Source: Glaciecola amylolytica (lineage in GTDB: Bacteria > Bacteroidota > Bacteroidia > Flavobacteriales_D > Crocinitomicaceae). From it: DNA of 64,000 nt. The notes under the pieces were generated by a model, which saw nothing but the letters and a program-made list of their open reading frames with translations, ran no database searches and was not told the DNA's origin. The stretch covers positions 1,860,001-1,924,000 of the forward strand of contig CP034120.1 in assembly GCA_003856375.1 (NCBI GenBank), read 5' to 3'. This document shows, piece by piece, positions 52,598 to 62,704 of this stretch; the first letter of the stretch is position 1; each line of letters starts with the position of its first letter. The position numbers and the translations under genes are program-made.

Positions 52598-53361
52598 AAA
52601 CATCTTTTACACAAGAAGAACTGAAAGTATTTCTGGATGAAAAAGTGGGATTGTACAATCAAACAGACTTCATTCAGACCGATCCGATTCAAATTCCGAA
52701 ACAATTCACCAGAAAGGAAGACATTGAGATCAGCGCATTTCTAATCTCTACCCTTGCCTGGGGAAATCGCACGGCGATTATTAAAAGCGGAGAAAGACTG
52801 CTGGAAATCATGAATTTCAAGCCATACGAATACGTTCTGAACTACGAAGAACAAAAACACAACTTCGTTCACCGCACATTCAACAGCGACGATCTGAACG
52901 CGTTTTTTGTTTCTCTGAAACGCATTTACGAGCAGCATCAGGGTTTGGAAGCCGCGTTTAAACTGCATTCCGAAATTCCGGGCATTCAGGGAAGAATCGT
53001 TTCGTTCCGAGAAACATTCACGCAGGAACCATTTCCTCACAGAACTCAAAAACACATTGCCAATCCGCAAAAAGGATCTTCAGCCAAGCGCATCAACATG
53101 TTTTTGAGATGGATGGTCCGCAAAGATGAATCCGGAGTTGATTTCGGAATCTGGAACAAGATTCCCATGTCGGAACTGCATCTTCCACTCGATGTTCACA
53201 CCGGGAACGTTGCCAGAAAACTGGGAATTCTCACAAGAACTCAAAACGATTGGCGCAGCGTTGCTGAAATTCAGGAACAATTAACCCAATTCGATTCTCA
53301 GGATCCGTGTAAATACGACTTTGCCTTATTTGGATTGGGAGCTTTTGAAGGGTTTAAATAG
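52594..53361 (+). CDS. TIGR02757/DUF2400 family protein
   Basis: The 255-residue protein has the family markers: [20 protein letters not shown] and [21 protein letters not shown] at the start, [41 protein letters not shown], then [19 protein letters not shown] and a [15 protein letters not shown] end. The HhH-like character and conserved [14 protein letters not shown] suggest a DNA-glycosylase-related fold. No reaction is established. Four-base overlap with lolD. Confidence 0.9.
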   Translation: MKTSFTQEELKVFLDEKVGLYNQTDFIQTDPIQIPKQFTRKEDIEISAFLISTLAWGNRTAIIKSGERLLEIMNFKPYEYVLNYEEQKHNFVHRTFNSDDLNAFFVSLKRIYEQHQGLEAAFKLHSEIPGIQGRIVSFRETFTQEPFPHRTQKHIANPQKGSSAKRINMFLRWMVRKDESGVDFGIWNKIPMSELHLPLDVHTGNVARKLGILTRTQNDWRSVAEIQEQLTQFDSQDPCKYDFALFGLGAFEGFK

Positions 53362-53515
53362 TTACGAATGCCAAATTGATATTTCACTTTATCAATCCTA
53401 ATCAGGAATTAGTAACGCGCATTTTGTTGTTAAACTCCGCTAAATTGTTCAAAAATCAAGGAAAACTCTCGCAACTCAACATTTGTAATTCGCAATTCAT
53501 AATTATCTTAGCGGT

Positions 53516-55567
53516 ATGAAATGGGTTTATCCTGAATTTTTGTTTGCCCTACTGGTTTTGGTCATTCCAATACTCATCCACCTTTTCCATTTTCGCAAAT
53601 ACAAAACCGTTTATTTCTCGAGCATTGCCTTCGTTAAATCGGTAGAACAGCAGCAAAAGAATCCCAGAAAACTCAAGCATTTACTGATTTTACTGGCGCG
53701 AATTCTGGCTTTCACCTGTTTAGTCATTGCATTTGCCCAACCCTATTTCCCCAGCTCCGATTCCAATAAAAAAGACATTCAGCTCATTGGTGTTTATGTA
53801 GACAATTCGTTTTCCATGTCGCGGATTGGCGGCCAGGGAGAATTGCTTGCACAAGCGAAAACACTGGCGGAATCAATCGTTGAAAAAGCACCGAGAAATA
53901 CACAATACGTATTGTTTACCAATGAATTGAGCGGAAACGAAAAACAGACGCTTACTCAGGTGAAATTCGTCGATCAGGTTGGAAAGATCAACTATTCTCC
54001 TATCTACCGTTCCAGAGAAGAAGTGCTTTCTTTCTGGAATCAATGGATTGATGATGCTCAAAAAGAAGGAAATATCAAATCGAAGCCAACCTTGGTTTTT
54101 CTATCTGATTTTCAAAAAGATAAATCCAATCAGTCAACTAAAAAGTTTAAATCAATTCCATCTGTTTCTCCACTGGTTCTGAATCCTCAGAACACCGGAA
54201 ACTTATACATCGACACACTTTGGTTTGAAACGCCGATTCAAAAAATGGGTTCTTCCCAAACGCTTTCAATTCGCGTAGTAAACAGTGGAAAAGAAGCCAT
54301 TGAATCTGCAGTTGTCAATGTTCAGATCGGGAAAATGAAACGCGATCTGTTTGCAGAACTTCCGGCATTTGGCTCCGATACCCTTCAACTGAACTACTTC
54401 AATCAAGAAGCGGGAATCGTTAATGGAAAAGTCTCCATCAACGACAAACAAATGACTCAGGACGATTCATTCTTCTTCAATTACGAAGTGAAGAAAAACA
54501 GTTCTGTCTTGATCATTAACGGAGAAGATGCCGTAAACAACGTCGGAATCGTATACGGACTCGACGATTTTTATAAAGTAAAAGAAATCACAACGAATCA
54601 GGCTTCTCAGGAAAATCCGGAAGAGTATGATTTGATCGTATTAAACGGTTTGAATCAGATTCCGAGCAGTTTGAGTACTTCACTGGAATCTTATCACCAG
54701 GAACTCGGTTCCATTCTTTTGATTCCCGGAACCAACGTTTCGCCAACCGGGTGGAATGCAAGTCTGGAAAAACTGGCACTTCCAACCATTAACGGAATTC
54801 AGACCGTTGGTTTATCCGTTCAGAAACTGAATATCAAAGATCCGTTCTTTCAGGGCATTTTTGAAGGAAAACCGGACAATATTTCGCTTCCTGCCGTGGC
54901 AAAAGCCTATCGTTTGATCAACAATTCGAAAACACTTTCCAGCAGTCTGATCAATTACCAAAACGGAAGTCCGTTTTTTGTGAAGAGTACCGGGAAAGGG
55001 GCTTCTTACCTCTTCTCTACTTCTCTGAAACAGGAATTCAGCACTTTTACAAGCAATCAGCTGTTTTCTACGCTTCTTCTGCACGTTGGGAATTTGAGTC
55101 AACGGCAGAATCCATATTACCTCATTATCGGTTCGGACGGAAGTTATCCGCTGAACAATGCCGCTGCAGGCGATAACCCGGTTCATTTAAAACAAGGAAC
55201 CATTGATTACATTCCGGTTTTGTTCACCAAAAACAAGCGTTCCTATATTTCCGTTCAGGGATTGGAAGCTATTCGAATTCTTGAAGCAGGAAATTACAAC
55301 ATTCAGCAGGAAGGAAAGAACAAGGGAATCGTTTCAATGAACTACAATCGACTGGAATCTCAGACCGCAGAATCTACTCCCGAAGAAATTAAAACCAGTT
55401 TTCAGCAAGCCGGAATTCAAGTCAATACCATTCAGGATGGCTCCAATTGGAATAGCGCTTCTCTGTTAGAAATCGGAGAGAGTTATGACATCTGGATTTG
55501 GTTTGTTTTCTTTGCAGGAATTTTCGTCCTGTGCGAAATGGCATTGCTAATTTTCTACAAGAAATAA
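53516..55567 (+). CDS. BatA-domain membrane protein with vWA-like region
   Basis: The protein has 683 residues. The N-terminal BatA (aerotolerance-type) domain has two membrane helices (EFLFALLVLVIPILIHLFHF and LLILLARILAFTCLVIAFAQP). Then a von Willebrand A-like segment with the metal site VDNSFSMS (DxSxS). The rest is beta-rich and ends in a membrane helix (IWFVFFAGIFVLCEMALLIFY). In Bacteroidota such proteins stand in a conserved cluster before the dihydroorotase-like gene, as here (gap 3 bases). Function not known. Confidence 0.88.
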   Translation: MKWVYPEFLFALLVLVIPILIHLFHFRKYKTVYFSSIAFVKSVEQQQKNPRKLKHLLILLARILAFTCLVIAFAQPYFPSSDSNKKDIQLIGVYVDNSFSMSRIGGQGELLAQAKTLAESIVEKAPRNTQYVLFTNELSGNEKQTLTQVKFVDQVGKINYSPIYRSREEVLSFWNQWIDDAQKEGNIKSKPTLVFLSDFQKDKSNQSTKKFKSIPSVSPLVLNPQNTGNLYIDTLWFETPIQKMGSSQTLSIRVVNSGKEAIESAVVNVQIGKMKRDLFAELPAFGSDTLQLNYFNQEAGIVNGKVSINDKQMTQDDSFFFNYEVKKNSSVLIINGEDAVNNVGIVYGLDDFYKVKEITTNQASQENPEEYDLIVLNGLNQIPSSLSTSLESYHQELGSILLIPGTNVSPTGWNASLEKLALPTINGIQTVGLSVQKLNIKDPFFQGIFEGKPDNISLPAVAKAYRLINNSKTLSSSLINYQNGSPFFVKSTGKGASYLFSTSLKQEFSTFTSNQLFSTLLLHVGNLSQRQNPYYLIIGSDGSYPLNNAAAGDNPVHLKQGTIDYIPVLFTKNKRSYISVQGLEAIRILEAGNYNIQQEGKNKGIVSMNYNRLESQTAESTPEEIKTSFQQAGIQVNTIQDGSNWNSASLLEIGESYDIWIWFVFFAGIFVLCEMALLIFYKK

Positions 55568-55570
55568 GAT

Positions 55571-56845
55571 ATGAAATTACTCATTCGACAAGTAAGAGTT
55601 ATAGATAAAGGCTCGAAGTGGCATGGTAAAACGGTGGATATCTATCTGGAAGATGGAAGAATCCACGAGATTGCAGAAAAAATCAACAGATCCTGCGAAC
55701 TCGAAATTCAGGAAGAAAACCTGCATATTTCGAAAGGCTGGGTCGATTTGAAAGCTCATTTCGCAGATCCGGGAGAAGAACATAAATCAACGATTCAAAG
55801 TGGTTTGGATGCTGCTGCTTTCGGCGGCTTCACACACGTAGCTGTTCTTCCTTCCACCAAACCGGTTCTGGACAACAAAACCAGCGTGGAATATGTTTTG
55901 CGAAGAGGAGAAAATGCCGTTACAACGATTCACCCGATGGGCTGTATCACGAAGAAAAATCAAGGCGAAGCGCTGGCTGAAATGTACGATATGTTCCAAT
56001 CCGGAGTTCGTTTGTTCTCAGATGATTTGGTTCCGGTAAACGGAGGAATCATGTACAGAGCTTTACTTTACTCTAAGAATTTTGACGGAATTGTGGTTGG
56101 TTTTGCTCACGACAAGTCGATTTCAGGAGGCGGAATGGTCAATGAAGGCGAAGCTTCTACCAAAACCGGCTTGAAAGCAGATCCTTCCATCAGCGAAGTA
56201 ATCGAACTGGAGCGCAACCTGCGTTTATTGGAATATACCGGAGGAAATTTACATGCCACAGGAATTGCAAATGCAGAATCAGTGGATCTGATCCGCAAGG
56301 CAAAAGCAAAAGGATTGAATATCACCGCTGATGTTCATGCACAACATTTAATTTACAACGAAACTGCCGTTTTGGATTTCGATGTGAATTTCAAATTAAT
56401 GCCGCCACTTCGAAGAGAAGCCGATAGAATTGCACTTTGGGAAGGATTGAAAGACGGTACAATCGACTGCATTGTTTCAGATCACAGACCAAATGATACG
56501 GAAGAAACGGATTTGGAATTCGATCATGCCAATTACGGAAACAGCACCTTGCAAACCCTCTTCGGAGAACTGGGAGCTTGCCCGGAATTTGATTTGGAAC
56601 TCGTTGTGAAGGCTCTGACTGAAAAAGGACGTGAATTATTATCATTGGATATTAAATCAATTGAAGACCAGCCGGTAGCAGATTTATCCTTATTTACCCC
56701 CAAAAAACCGTGGGTTTTCACACATGACGATCTGCTTATACCATGTACTAACACACCTGCGTTGAATAAACAATTGAACGGATGTGTTTACGGAGTGATC
56801 AATAATGGTAAATTCGCACTCAAAGAAACAAGAGAAAATGTCTGA
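55571..56845 (+). CDS. Dihydroorotase-like protein lacking several metal ligands
   Basis: The protein has 424 residues with the amidohydrolase fold of type I dihydroorotase and good overall match, but the metal site is broken: the usual D-x-H-x-H is DLKAHF (Lys61, His63), the H-C-E-D region reads FAHDKS, the H-x-S-T region reads [10 protein letters not shown], and the DHAPH loop reads [28 protein letters not shown] start and [10 protein letters not shown] still mark the family. It may be an inactive, structural partner of aspartate transcarbamoylase, as PyrC' is in some proteobacteria, or have another role. Another, active dihydroorotase would be expected elsewhere in the genome. Confidence 0.8.
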   Translation: MKLLIRQVRVIDKGSKWHGKTVDIYLEDGRIHEIAEKINRSCELEIQEENLHISKGWVDLKAHFADPGEEHKSTIQSGLDAAAFGGFTHVAVLPSTKPVLDNKTSVEYVLRRGENAVTTIHPMGCITKKNQGEALAEMYDMFQSGVRLFSDDLVPVNGGIMYRALLYSKNFDGIVVGFAHDKSISGGGMVNEGEASTKTGLKADPSISEVIELERNLRLLEYTGGNLHATGIANAESVDLIRKAKAKGLNITADVHAQHLIYNETAVLDFDVNFKLMPPLRREADRIALWEGLKDGTIDCIVSDHRPNDTEETDLEFDHANYGNSTLQTLFGELGACPEFDLELVVKALTEKGRELLSLDIKSIEDQPVADLSLFTPKKPWVFTHDDLLIPCTNTPALNKQLNGCVYGVINNGKFALKETRENV

Positions 56846-57395
56846 TAAGCGTTCGTTTATACGTAATTTCTGGAAAGAACGTAAAATGGTCGGGGCGATG
56901 GCTCCGAGTTCAAAATATTTAGCAAAGAAAATGTTGGAGAAAATTGATTTCTCAACAGCTAAAGTCATCGTGGAATTAGGTCCCGGAACCGGAGTTTTCA
57001 CACGGAAAATGCTTCAGAAGCTAAGTCCGGACGGTGTGCTTTTGGTTTTTGAACTCAACGACAGTTTCATGAATATGCTCAAAAAAGAGTTTAAAGATCC
57101 ACGCGTCATCTTGATTCATGATTCAGCAGAAAAGATCGGAGAATACCTTCAAAAGCACGGGTTGCCTCATGCTGATGCAGTAGTATCCTCTCTCCCGCTT
57201 GCAAATTTTCCGGCAGAATTAAAGAACGGAATTCTGAAAGAAAGCCACCGGGCAATGCATGAAAATTCACTGTATGTTCAGTTTCAATATTCATTGAACG
57301 CAAAAAAGAACATCAAACAGTTTTTTAAGCATGTAGAAATTGCATTTACTCCGGCAAATTTTCCACCCGCTTTCATCTACTACTGTAAAAAATAA
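56838..57395 (+). CDS. Class I SAM-dependent methyltransferase (phospholipid/rRNA adenine type)
   Basis: The start at ATG 56838 (185 residues) overlaps the upstream stop by eight bases; an in-frame ATG at 56805 would overlap more. SAM motif I is [17 protein letters not shown], then [11 protein letters not shown], and a motif IV-like [11 protein letters not shown] in place of NPPY. The N-terminal [22 protein letters not shown] is like phospholipid N-methyltransferases (PmtA) and KsgA-related proteins. Substrate uncertain. Confidence 0.82.
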   Translation: MSDKRSFIRNFWKERKMVGAMAPSSKYLAKKMLEKIDFSTAKVIVELGPGTGVFTRKMLQKLSPDGVLLVFELNDSFMNMLKKEFKDPRVILIHDSAEKIGEYLQKHGLPHADAVVSSLPLANFPAELKNGILKESHRAMHENSLYVQFQYSLNAKKNIKQFFKHVEIAFTPANFPPAFIYYCKK

Positions 57396-57456
57396 TCTTG
57401 GATTCCTACCTGAAAACAGGATCTCACGAAGGGTTCTTTCTGAAACGGGAAAACCC

Positions 57457-57464
57457 TAATTTTG
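57457..57464 (+). promoter_or_regulatory. -7 promoter element of trxB
   Basis: TAATTTTG matches TAnnTTTG, 36 bases ahead of the trxB ATG. No consensus -33 TTTG is obvious. Confidence 0.45.
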
Positions 57465-57500
57465 TATTTGACTCAAACTAAAAAAACGATAAAAACAAAC

Positions 57501-58448
57501 ATGAGCGCTGAAAAAGTAAAATGCCTGATCATTGGTTCAGGTCCCGCAGGATATACAGCAGCAATCTATGCTGCAAGAGCTGAAATGAAACCTGTTATGT
57601 ATCAGGGAATGCAACCCGGAGGACAGTTAACGACGACCAACGAAGTTGAAAACTTCCCGGGATATCCGGACGGAATTTCAGGACCGGAAATGATGGTTCA
57701 ATTGGAAGCACAGGCAAAACGTTTTGAAACAGACGTTCGCTCAGGATTTATTACAAAAGTTGATTTCACTGGTCCGATCCACAAATGCTGGAGCGAAGAC
57801 GGTCATGAAATTCATGCTGAAACAGTGATTATTTCTACCGGAGCTTCCGCAAAATATTTGGGATTACCTTCCGAACAACACTACCTTTCAATCGGAGGTG
57901 GAGTTTCCGCTTGTGCAGTTTGCGACGGATTCTTCTACCGCGGCCAGGAAACGGTGATCGTAGGTGCAGGAGATTCTGCTTGTGAAGAAGCACATTACCT
58001 TTCTAAATTGTGTAAGAAAGTAACGATGTTGGTTCGTACGGAGAAATTCCGCGCTTCCAAAATTATGGCTGACCGTGTTAGAAACACTCCGAATATCGAG
58101 ATTTTGCACAACACCGAAACAGTTGAAGTATTGGGTGACGGAAATGGTGTAAACGCGGTGAGAGTTAAAAACAACGTTACCGGTGAAGAACACGATATTC
58201 CTGCAACTGGTTTCTTCGTTGCAATTGGTCACAAACCAAATACAGACGTTTTCAAGGATTACATCAATCTGGATGAAACAGGATACATCAAATACGAAAA
58301 ACCGGGAACTTCATTGACAAATGTGCCGGGAGTATTTGTAGCCGGAGATGCTGCTGACAGAAATTACCGTCAGGCAATTACTGCTGCGGGAACTGGTTGT
58401 ATGGCTGCTTTGGATGCTGAACGTTATTTGGCAAGTTTAGAGCATTAA
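57501..58448 (+). CDS. trxB: Thioredoxin reductase
   Basis: The start at ATG 57501 gives 315 residues; an earlier TTG at 57462 adds a non-family extension. Low-molecular-weight TrxB: FAD motif IIGSGPAGYTAAIYAARA, redox-active SACAVCDG (Cys138, Cys141), NADPH motif VIVGAGDSACEEA and a C-terminal FVAGDAADRNYRQAITAAG. It reduces thioredoxin with NADPH in the cytoplasm. Followed by a strong terminator. Confidence 0.96.
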   Translation: MSAEKVKCLIIGSGPAGYTAAIYAARAEMKPVMYQGMQPGGQLTTTNEVENFPGYPDGISGPEMMVQLEAQAKRFETDVRSGFITKVDFTGPIHKCWSEDGHEIHAETVIISTGASAKYLGLPSEQHYLSIGGGVSACAVCDGFFYRGQETVIVGAGDSACEEAHYLSKLCKKVTMLVRTEKFRASKIMADRVRNTPNIEILHNTETVEVLGDGNGVNAVRVKNNVTGEEHDIPATGFFVAIGHKPNTDVFKDYINLDETGYIKYEKPGTSLTNVPGVFVAGDAADRNYRQAITAAGTGCMAALDAERYLASLEH

Positions 58449-58510
58449 CAAAACATGAAAGCTTTCTTCGACTCCCGTTCAGTCAGCTTTTAAAACATGA
58501 TACAAAAACA

Positions 58511-58538
58511 AAATCCCCCGACTCCTCGGGGGATTTTT
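58511..58538 (+). terminator. Rho-independent terminator of trxB
   Basis: AATCCCCCGA / TCGGGGGATT (10 bp, 58512-58521 and 58526-58535), four-base loop, then TTTTT. Confidence 0.93.
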
Positions 58539-58643
58539 GCGAAACAACGTTTTGTTTCTTTTTCTTTAACTCTACTTATGGTAAACCTAACTATTGCTTT
58601 GTTACAGCGTCTTTAGTTCTTTTTATCAAATCGTTTTAAGCGT

Positions 58644-59741
58644 TTATCGCTTTTTTACTACTGCGGTTCCGCTGGTTCCCAAACTGGTTGAAACTTCCCT
58701 TGAATTTCCTTCCACCTGATAATAGGTAACACTTGCTCCGGAGCCATCAACTACCAATCCTTCCGAAACGGAAATCTCCGCATGTCCTGCGCCGCTGTTG
58801 TCCACTTTTGCTTTTCTGGTCTTCAGATCAAACAAATTTGCCTGAGCAGCACCGGATACATCCAAACTCATCGTTTCACATGTTCCATTCAGTTTGATAT
58901 TAGACGCTCCGGAAAGATCCACTTTAGAGGAAGATGCATTTACTTTCAGATTCAGGTCGCTCGCTCCTGTCATATCCACAATAAGAGATTTCACATCGAA
59001 TTGGTTCGTAGAAACCAAAGTAGTTGCTCCGCTCATATCTACCCTTTCCAAAGTTGGCATGCTCACTTTCACAACAAAATCTTCGCTGCTGTTGTTTCTC
59101 CTCCTTGATTCATTACTCAAATGAAGTGTTCCGTTGAGAATTTCAACACGCACCAGATCTTTCGCAGATTCCGGTACAACTTCCACAGTGCATGATTTTC
59201 CCTGAGTCAATTCCACGGAAATTGCCCCCGAAACATCGATTTTAGTGAATGGTTGACTCACCTGAGGAGTCGTTTTTAAAGCCAGAATCGATCCTTTTTT
59301 CGTTTCTAACTCTGGCGTTCTTGCAGGAATGCGAACTCCCATATCTTCAGGTAGAACTGGCGCTTCCTCTTTTGTTTTTTCGGTGGGAGCTTCTTCAGGT
59401 ATGGGAGTTACTGTTTCTTTTTGTATTTCCGCTTCAGCGGTTTCTGATTTCTTCACCGGTAAGGAATGACTTACCCTTGGTTTATCTACTTGTTTTTCTT
59501 TTACTTCCGGTTGACTGAAAAGCACAACTGCGCTTAATGATGCTCCACCGGCAAGGGTTAAAAATGCTGACCACATAATCAAAGGTTTTTTAATGAGAAA
59601 TAGTTTCAATGTTGCTAAGAGGCCAATTGTTGCAGCACCTGCCACAGCAGTTTCAATCCATTGATTTACTTCGGAAACGGAAGTCTGAGCTGACTCATTC
59701 CGAATCTCATCGAACAAACCCGATAATTTATCTTCTGTCAT
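58644..59741 (-). CDS. Membrane-anchored DUF2807 (GIN-domain) protein, putative anti-sigma factor
   Basis: The 365-residue protein has a short cytoplasmic N-terminus (residues 1-30), two membrane helices (about 30-50 and 55-73), a Pro/Glu/Lys-rich linker (76-140) and then a DUF2807 beta-helix-like domain (155-365) with repeated turns: VDMSGATTLV, VDMTGASDLNL, VDLSGASNIKL, LDVSGAAQANL, VDNSGAGHAEI. It starts inside the end of the sigma-factor gene (14-base overlap). That coupling and topology suggest a membrane-bound regulator of the sigma factor with an extracytoplasmic sensor. Confidence 0.78.
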   Translation of the reverse strand: MTEDKLSGLFDEIRNESAQTSVSEVNQWIETAVAGAATIGLLATLKLFLIKKPLIMWSAFLTLAGGASLSAVVLFSQPEVKEKQVDKPRVSHSLPVKKSETAEAEIQKETVTPIPEEAPTEKTKEEAPVLPEDMGVRIPARTPELETKKGSILALKTTPQVSQPFTKIDVSGAISVELTQGKSCTVEVVPESAKDLVRVEILNGTLHLSNESRRRNNSSEDFVVKVSMPTLERVDMSGATTLVSTNQFDVKSLIVDMTGASDLNLKVNASSSKVDLSGASNIKLNGTCETMSLDVSGAAQANLFDLKTRKAKVDNSGAGHAEISVSEGLVVDGSGASVTYYQVEGNSREVSTSLGTSGTAVVKKR

Positions 59742-60261
59742 AACTCATATTTTTTGATTCAACTTCCTGTTTCTCGGTCATTAATTCCAAGAGTTTTTTT
59801 CTGCTTCGAACCAGGCGCTGTTTCACAGCATCCTCCGAAGATTGTTGTAATTCGGCAATTTCTCTGATTGAAAATCCTGAGATCTCGAAGAGAATAATAC
59901 TTTCTTTCTGAATATCAGGCAATTTCGAAATTGCTTCATATAATAAATTAATTTCCAACTGTCTGTCCGTTCTGTCACCTTCAACCGAATAATTATAAGC
60001 CTGCTGGTTATCCACTAATCGTTCCGTAGATTTCTTACGGTTTTCATTGGCAAGCAAGCGAATAGTTATTCCGAATAGAAAGTGTAGGAATGCGTCGTCA
60101 CTCTTCAAAGATTCAAAACGTTCATAAGCGACCAACAATGCATCATGCATCAAATCTTTGAAGTGAAAATTTCCGTACGCTCTCGCTTTACAAAACTTTT
60201 CAAACCGCACATGTATCGGTTCGTAAAGTTCCATGAAGCGTTTCTTTTTCATGGCTGCCAT
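59728..60261 (-). CDS. ECF-type RNA polymerase sigma factor
   Basis: The 177-residue protein has sigma region 2 (FHFKDLMHDALLVAYERFE, HFLFGITIRLLANENRKKS) and region 4 (LPDIQKESIILFEISGFSIR and EIAELQQSSEDAVKQRLVRS) with its helix-turn-helix. It directs RNA polymerase to its own promoters and is paired with the downstream membrane protein. An ATG three codons later (60252) is an equally good start. Upstream on the same strand TAACTTTA is a weak -7-like element. Confidence 0.9.
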   Translation of the reverse strand: MAAMKKKRFMELYEPIHVRFEKFCKARAYGNFHFKDLMHDALLVAYERFESLKSDDAFLHFLFGITIRLLANENRKKSTERLVDNQQAYNYSVEGDRTDRQLEINLLYEAISKLPDIQKESIILFEISGFSIREIAELQQSSEDAVKQRLVRSRKKLLELMTEKQEVESKNMSYDRR

Positions 60262-60377
60262 GCTGCTAAATTGGTCTCTTATAAAGTTAGTGTAACGAGA
60301 TTCGAAAAGGTGACACGGGAATGAAACTTTTTTTCAAAGGAATGTAAAACATTGCAAATAAATCAATTAAAACACTC

Positions 60378-61055
60378 TTAATCAGGACTTTTATTTTTTC
60401 CGATAAAATACGTTATTCCGAGTGCGATCTCCATTTCCAATCCATAAAATCCATCTTTCCGGAACATTGGATTAAAGTTTCTTTTATCAATTGAGAAGTA
60501 GATTGGAAAACGTAGGCCATAATAAAAGGTGAGTTTACTTCTTTGACGCAGTGTATGATAAATCTCAGGGCTGATTGCCGCTACCAAGTGATTTTTTTGA
60601 TGATGTACAGGAATTATCGTATCATTTATCATTCCTTTATAAGCATAGCTTCCGGAATTTTGAGCTCCACCAACCCTGCCATTGAGATTCACTCTGACTC
60701 CATGAACAGAACCAAATTCACGAAAATATCCGGTATTCAAAGTCAACATCAGAGCTTTGGAAACAGTTCGGTATCCCTGAACAACATACTTTTCATCGTT
60801 TCTATCGAACGACTCAGAAATCTTGACCAAAGCTGTATGAATTCCGTTTGAAGATTCATCCTGAAAAGCTTCTCCTCTTCTATTCTTCATCCAGACTATC
60901 CCTGTTCCGATAAGGAATTTCGAATAAATCACTTTCTGATAGTGAATTCCCACCGACAGATGATCAAAATGGCTGAAAAGTTCCAGTCCGACACGTTGCT
61001 GGGAAAAGCCTGAAATTGAAAATGCCAGAAAAAAAATGACTGGTAGTTTGTTCAT
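60378..61055 (-). CDS. Hypothetical outer-membrane beta-barrel-like protein
   Basis: The 225-residue protein has a signal peptide ending ISGFSQQ, then an amphipathic beta pattern with a C-terminal FYGLEMEIALGITYFIG strand, as in small outer-membrane barrels. No known domain. It sits between the sigma factor gene and a membrane protein gene, both on the same strand, with gaps above 50 bases. Confidence 0.65.
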   Translation of the reverse strand: MNKLPVIFFLAFSISGFSQQRVGLELFSHFDHLSVGIHYQKVIYSKFLIGTGIVWMKNRRGEAFQDESSNGIHTALVKISESFDRNDEKYVVQGYRTVSKALMLTLNTGYFREFGSVHGVRVNLNGRVGGAQNSGSYAYKGMINDTIIPVHHQKNHLVAAISPEIYHTLRQRSKLTFYYGLRFPIYFSIDKRNFNPMFRKDGFYGLEMEIALGITYFIGKNKSPD

Positions 61056-61105
61056 GATGGTTCAAACGATCTGATCAAATCCTTTATTGTTAGCATCTTT
61101 CAAAT

Positions 61106-61741
61106 TCAATCATCCAGCAACTGGTTTTCACTGATTGGGATCGTTCTCGGTCCGATATCCCGGACTATTTTCCGGAATTCCCAAAAATAGGACAGATACA
61201 CCAATGAAAAGATCAATGCATAAACAGAGCTTGCAATTAATTCGTAATTCTTATAAGACATTACAGTCGTAACAAGTTCCGGTGAATTTGAGTAGTCGAC
61301 CAAAATCAAATAAATCAAAGGAACAAACACGCGAATGATAACCAAAATCCAAATAAGTATAATCTTCCGGTCGGATCTGATAAAATCCTTTCCGGAGTAG
61401 ATAAACAGAGATCGATTCAATTTCCGCCAAAGTATAAAAGACAAAACAGAATAAACAATGGGAACAAAACTGAGTAAAACAATCAGAAAATGATAGCTTT
61501 TTCCCAATTTATTCTTCCTTACAACATGATTACATACTAAAAGAAAAATTACTTTTCCTGCGAAATCCAGTATATCCAGCCAACGATGAATAAGCGTTTC
61601 TTGTTTCATAACCGGAAACAGTGTTTGCTTTAACGGATCCAAAGATACAAGACTATTCCAGAAAGATTCGAAACCATTCAGCAGAATAAAAAGCAAGTAT
61701 AAAACGATAAAGAAAAAGGTGATTCGTTTCAAATTCCGCAT
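61106..61741 (-). CDS. Hypothetical membrane protein
   Basis: The start at ATG 61741 (211 residues) makes the first hydrophobic helix begin at residue 6; a longer frame (61975) overlaps the divergent gene and has no hydrophobic start. About five membrane segments, a conserved-looking RRNxxGKSYxFLIVLLSFVP-like loop, and no cofactor motif. Function not recognised. Confidence 0.6.
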   Translation of the reverse strand: MRNLKRITFFFIVLYLLFILLNGFESFWNSLVSLDPLKQTLFPVMKQETLIHRWLDILDFAGKVIFLLVCNHVVRKNKLGKSYHFLIVLLSFVPIVYSVLSFILWRKLNRSLFIYSGKDFIRSDRKIILIWILVIIRVFVPLIYLILVDYSNSPELVTTVMSYKNYELIASSVYALIFSLVYLSYFWEFRKIVRDIGPRTIPISENQLLDD

Positions 61742-61855
61742 ACAGCGTTTTTTCAGTTTGATACAAAGGTAAAATTTCCATTCGCATCTGCATACGATCG
61801 AATAACTGTTACTTTCAGCATTGGTTCGGATTAAATATTTTATACATTCGTTTCT

Positions 61856-62635
61856 ATGCAATTCATTCCGCTTTTCTTCGAACCTGCAGCAGAGCTTCCC
61901 AATTGGCTGGTCATCCTTTTGTTTGGAATTCCTTTTTTTGGAGGAATCATTTTGTATACCTATAAAACCAGACATTCACGTTCCTGGCGAAAAGGAATTT
62001 TCCCTCAGGGTTTGAAACCCACTGAAGACAATTATCTGGAAGCCTATCTGGCATTGGGAGCCAAGTTGATTCTGATGGATTATCAGGAATCGAAGGAAAA
62101 AATCCAATTCATCAATCAGTATTTTAATCGCTACTTCCCTTCTTCCAATTACAATTTCGGAGATTCGCTGTTGTTTTCACTCAGATATCCCATCAGGACC
62201 AAAACAATTACCGATTGGATGAAAATGCATTTAAAAGATGAAGGAAGTCGTTCTCAGATTGTCTATTTCCTCACAGGATTGGCTTTGATCAACGGGAAAA
62301 TGAATGCGCATGAAATGGCTTTTCTGAAACAAATCAACCTGGATCTGGATTTAGCTCCGGAAAACCTGACCAAGATTATCGCCATTTATGCAGCGTATGC
62401 GAAACATAAAAAGGAAAGCACTGAGAAAACTCCCGCAAAGGATACAAAAGCATATGCTCACGAGATTCTGGGAGTTCAGAAAGGTGCAAGTATCGAAGAA
62501 ATCAAGAAAGCTTACCGGAAATTGGTCAAAATTCACCATCCCGATCATTTTGCAACCGGAACCGAATCACAACAAAAAATGGCCGCTGAAAAGTTTGTCG
62601 AGATACAAAATGCGTATGAAAGCCTGATTAATTGA
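61856..62635 (+). CDS. J-domain protein with N-terminal membrane helix (DjlA-like)
   Basis: The 259-residue protein has one N-terminal membrane helix ([21 protein letters not shown]), a TerB-like helical region (about 50-185) and a C-terminal J-domain: [33 protein letters not shown] with the HPD loop, ending [13 protein letters not shown]. The J-domain is at the far C-terminus, as in DjlA. It is expected to stimulate a DnaK-type chaperone at the membrane. Confidence 0.88.
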   Translation: MQFIPLFFEPAAELPNWLVILLFGIPFFGGIILYTYKTRHSRSWRKGIFPQGLKPTEDNYLEAYLALGAKLILMDYQESKEKIQFINQYFNRYFPSSNYNFGDSLLFSLRYPIRTKTITDWMKMHLKDEGSRSQIVYFLTGLALINGKMNAHEMAFLKQINLDLDLAPENLTKIIAIYAAYAKHKKESTEKTPAKDTKAYAHEILGVQKGASIEEIKKAYRKLVKIHHPDHFATGTESQQKMAAEKFVEIQNAYESLIN

Positions 62636-62704
62636 AACGGTAAAAGTAAGAAGTGAAAAAATTCAAAAGATATACTTTTTGACTTTTACCTTATACTTTT
62701 TAAC

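Noticed and set aside
61742-61975. N-terminal extension of the minus-strand membrane protein (start at 61975)
   Set aside because: It overlaps the start of the divergent J-domain gene, is charged and Cys-rich, and lacks family-like features.
62639-62690. Inverted repeat GGTAAAAGT / ACTTTTACC between the J-domain gene and pcm
   Set aside because: Short and AT-rich with a long loop; could be a weak bidirectional terminator but not well supported.
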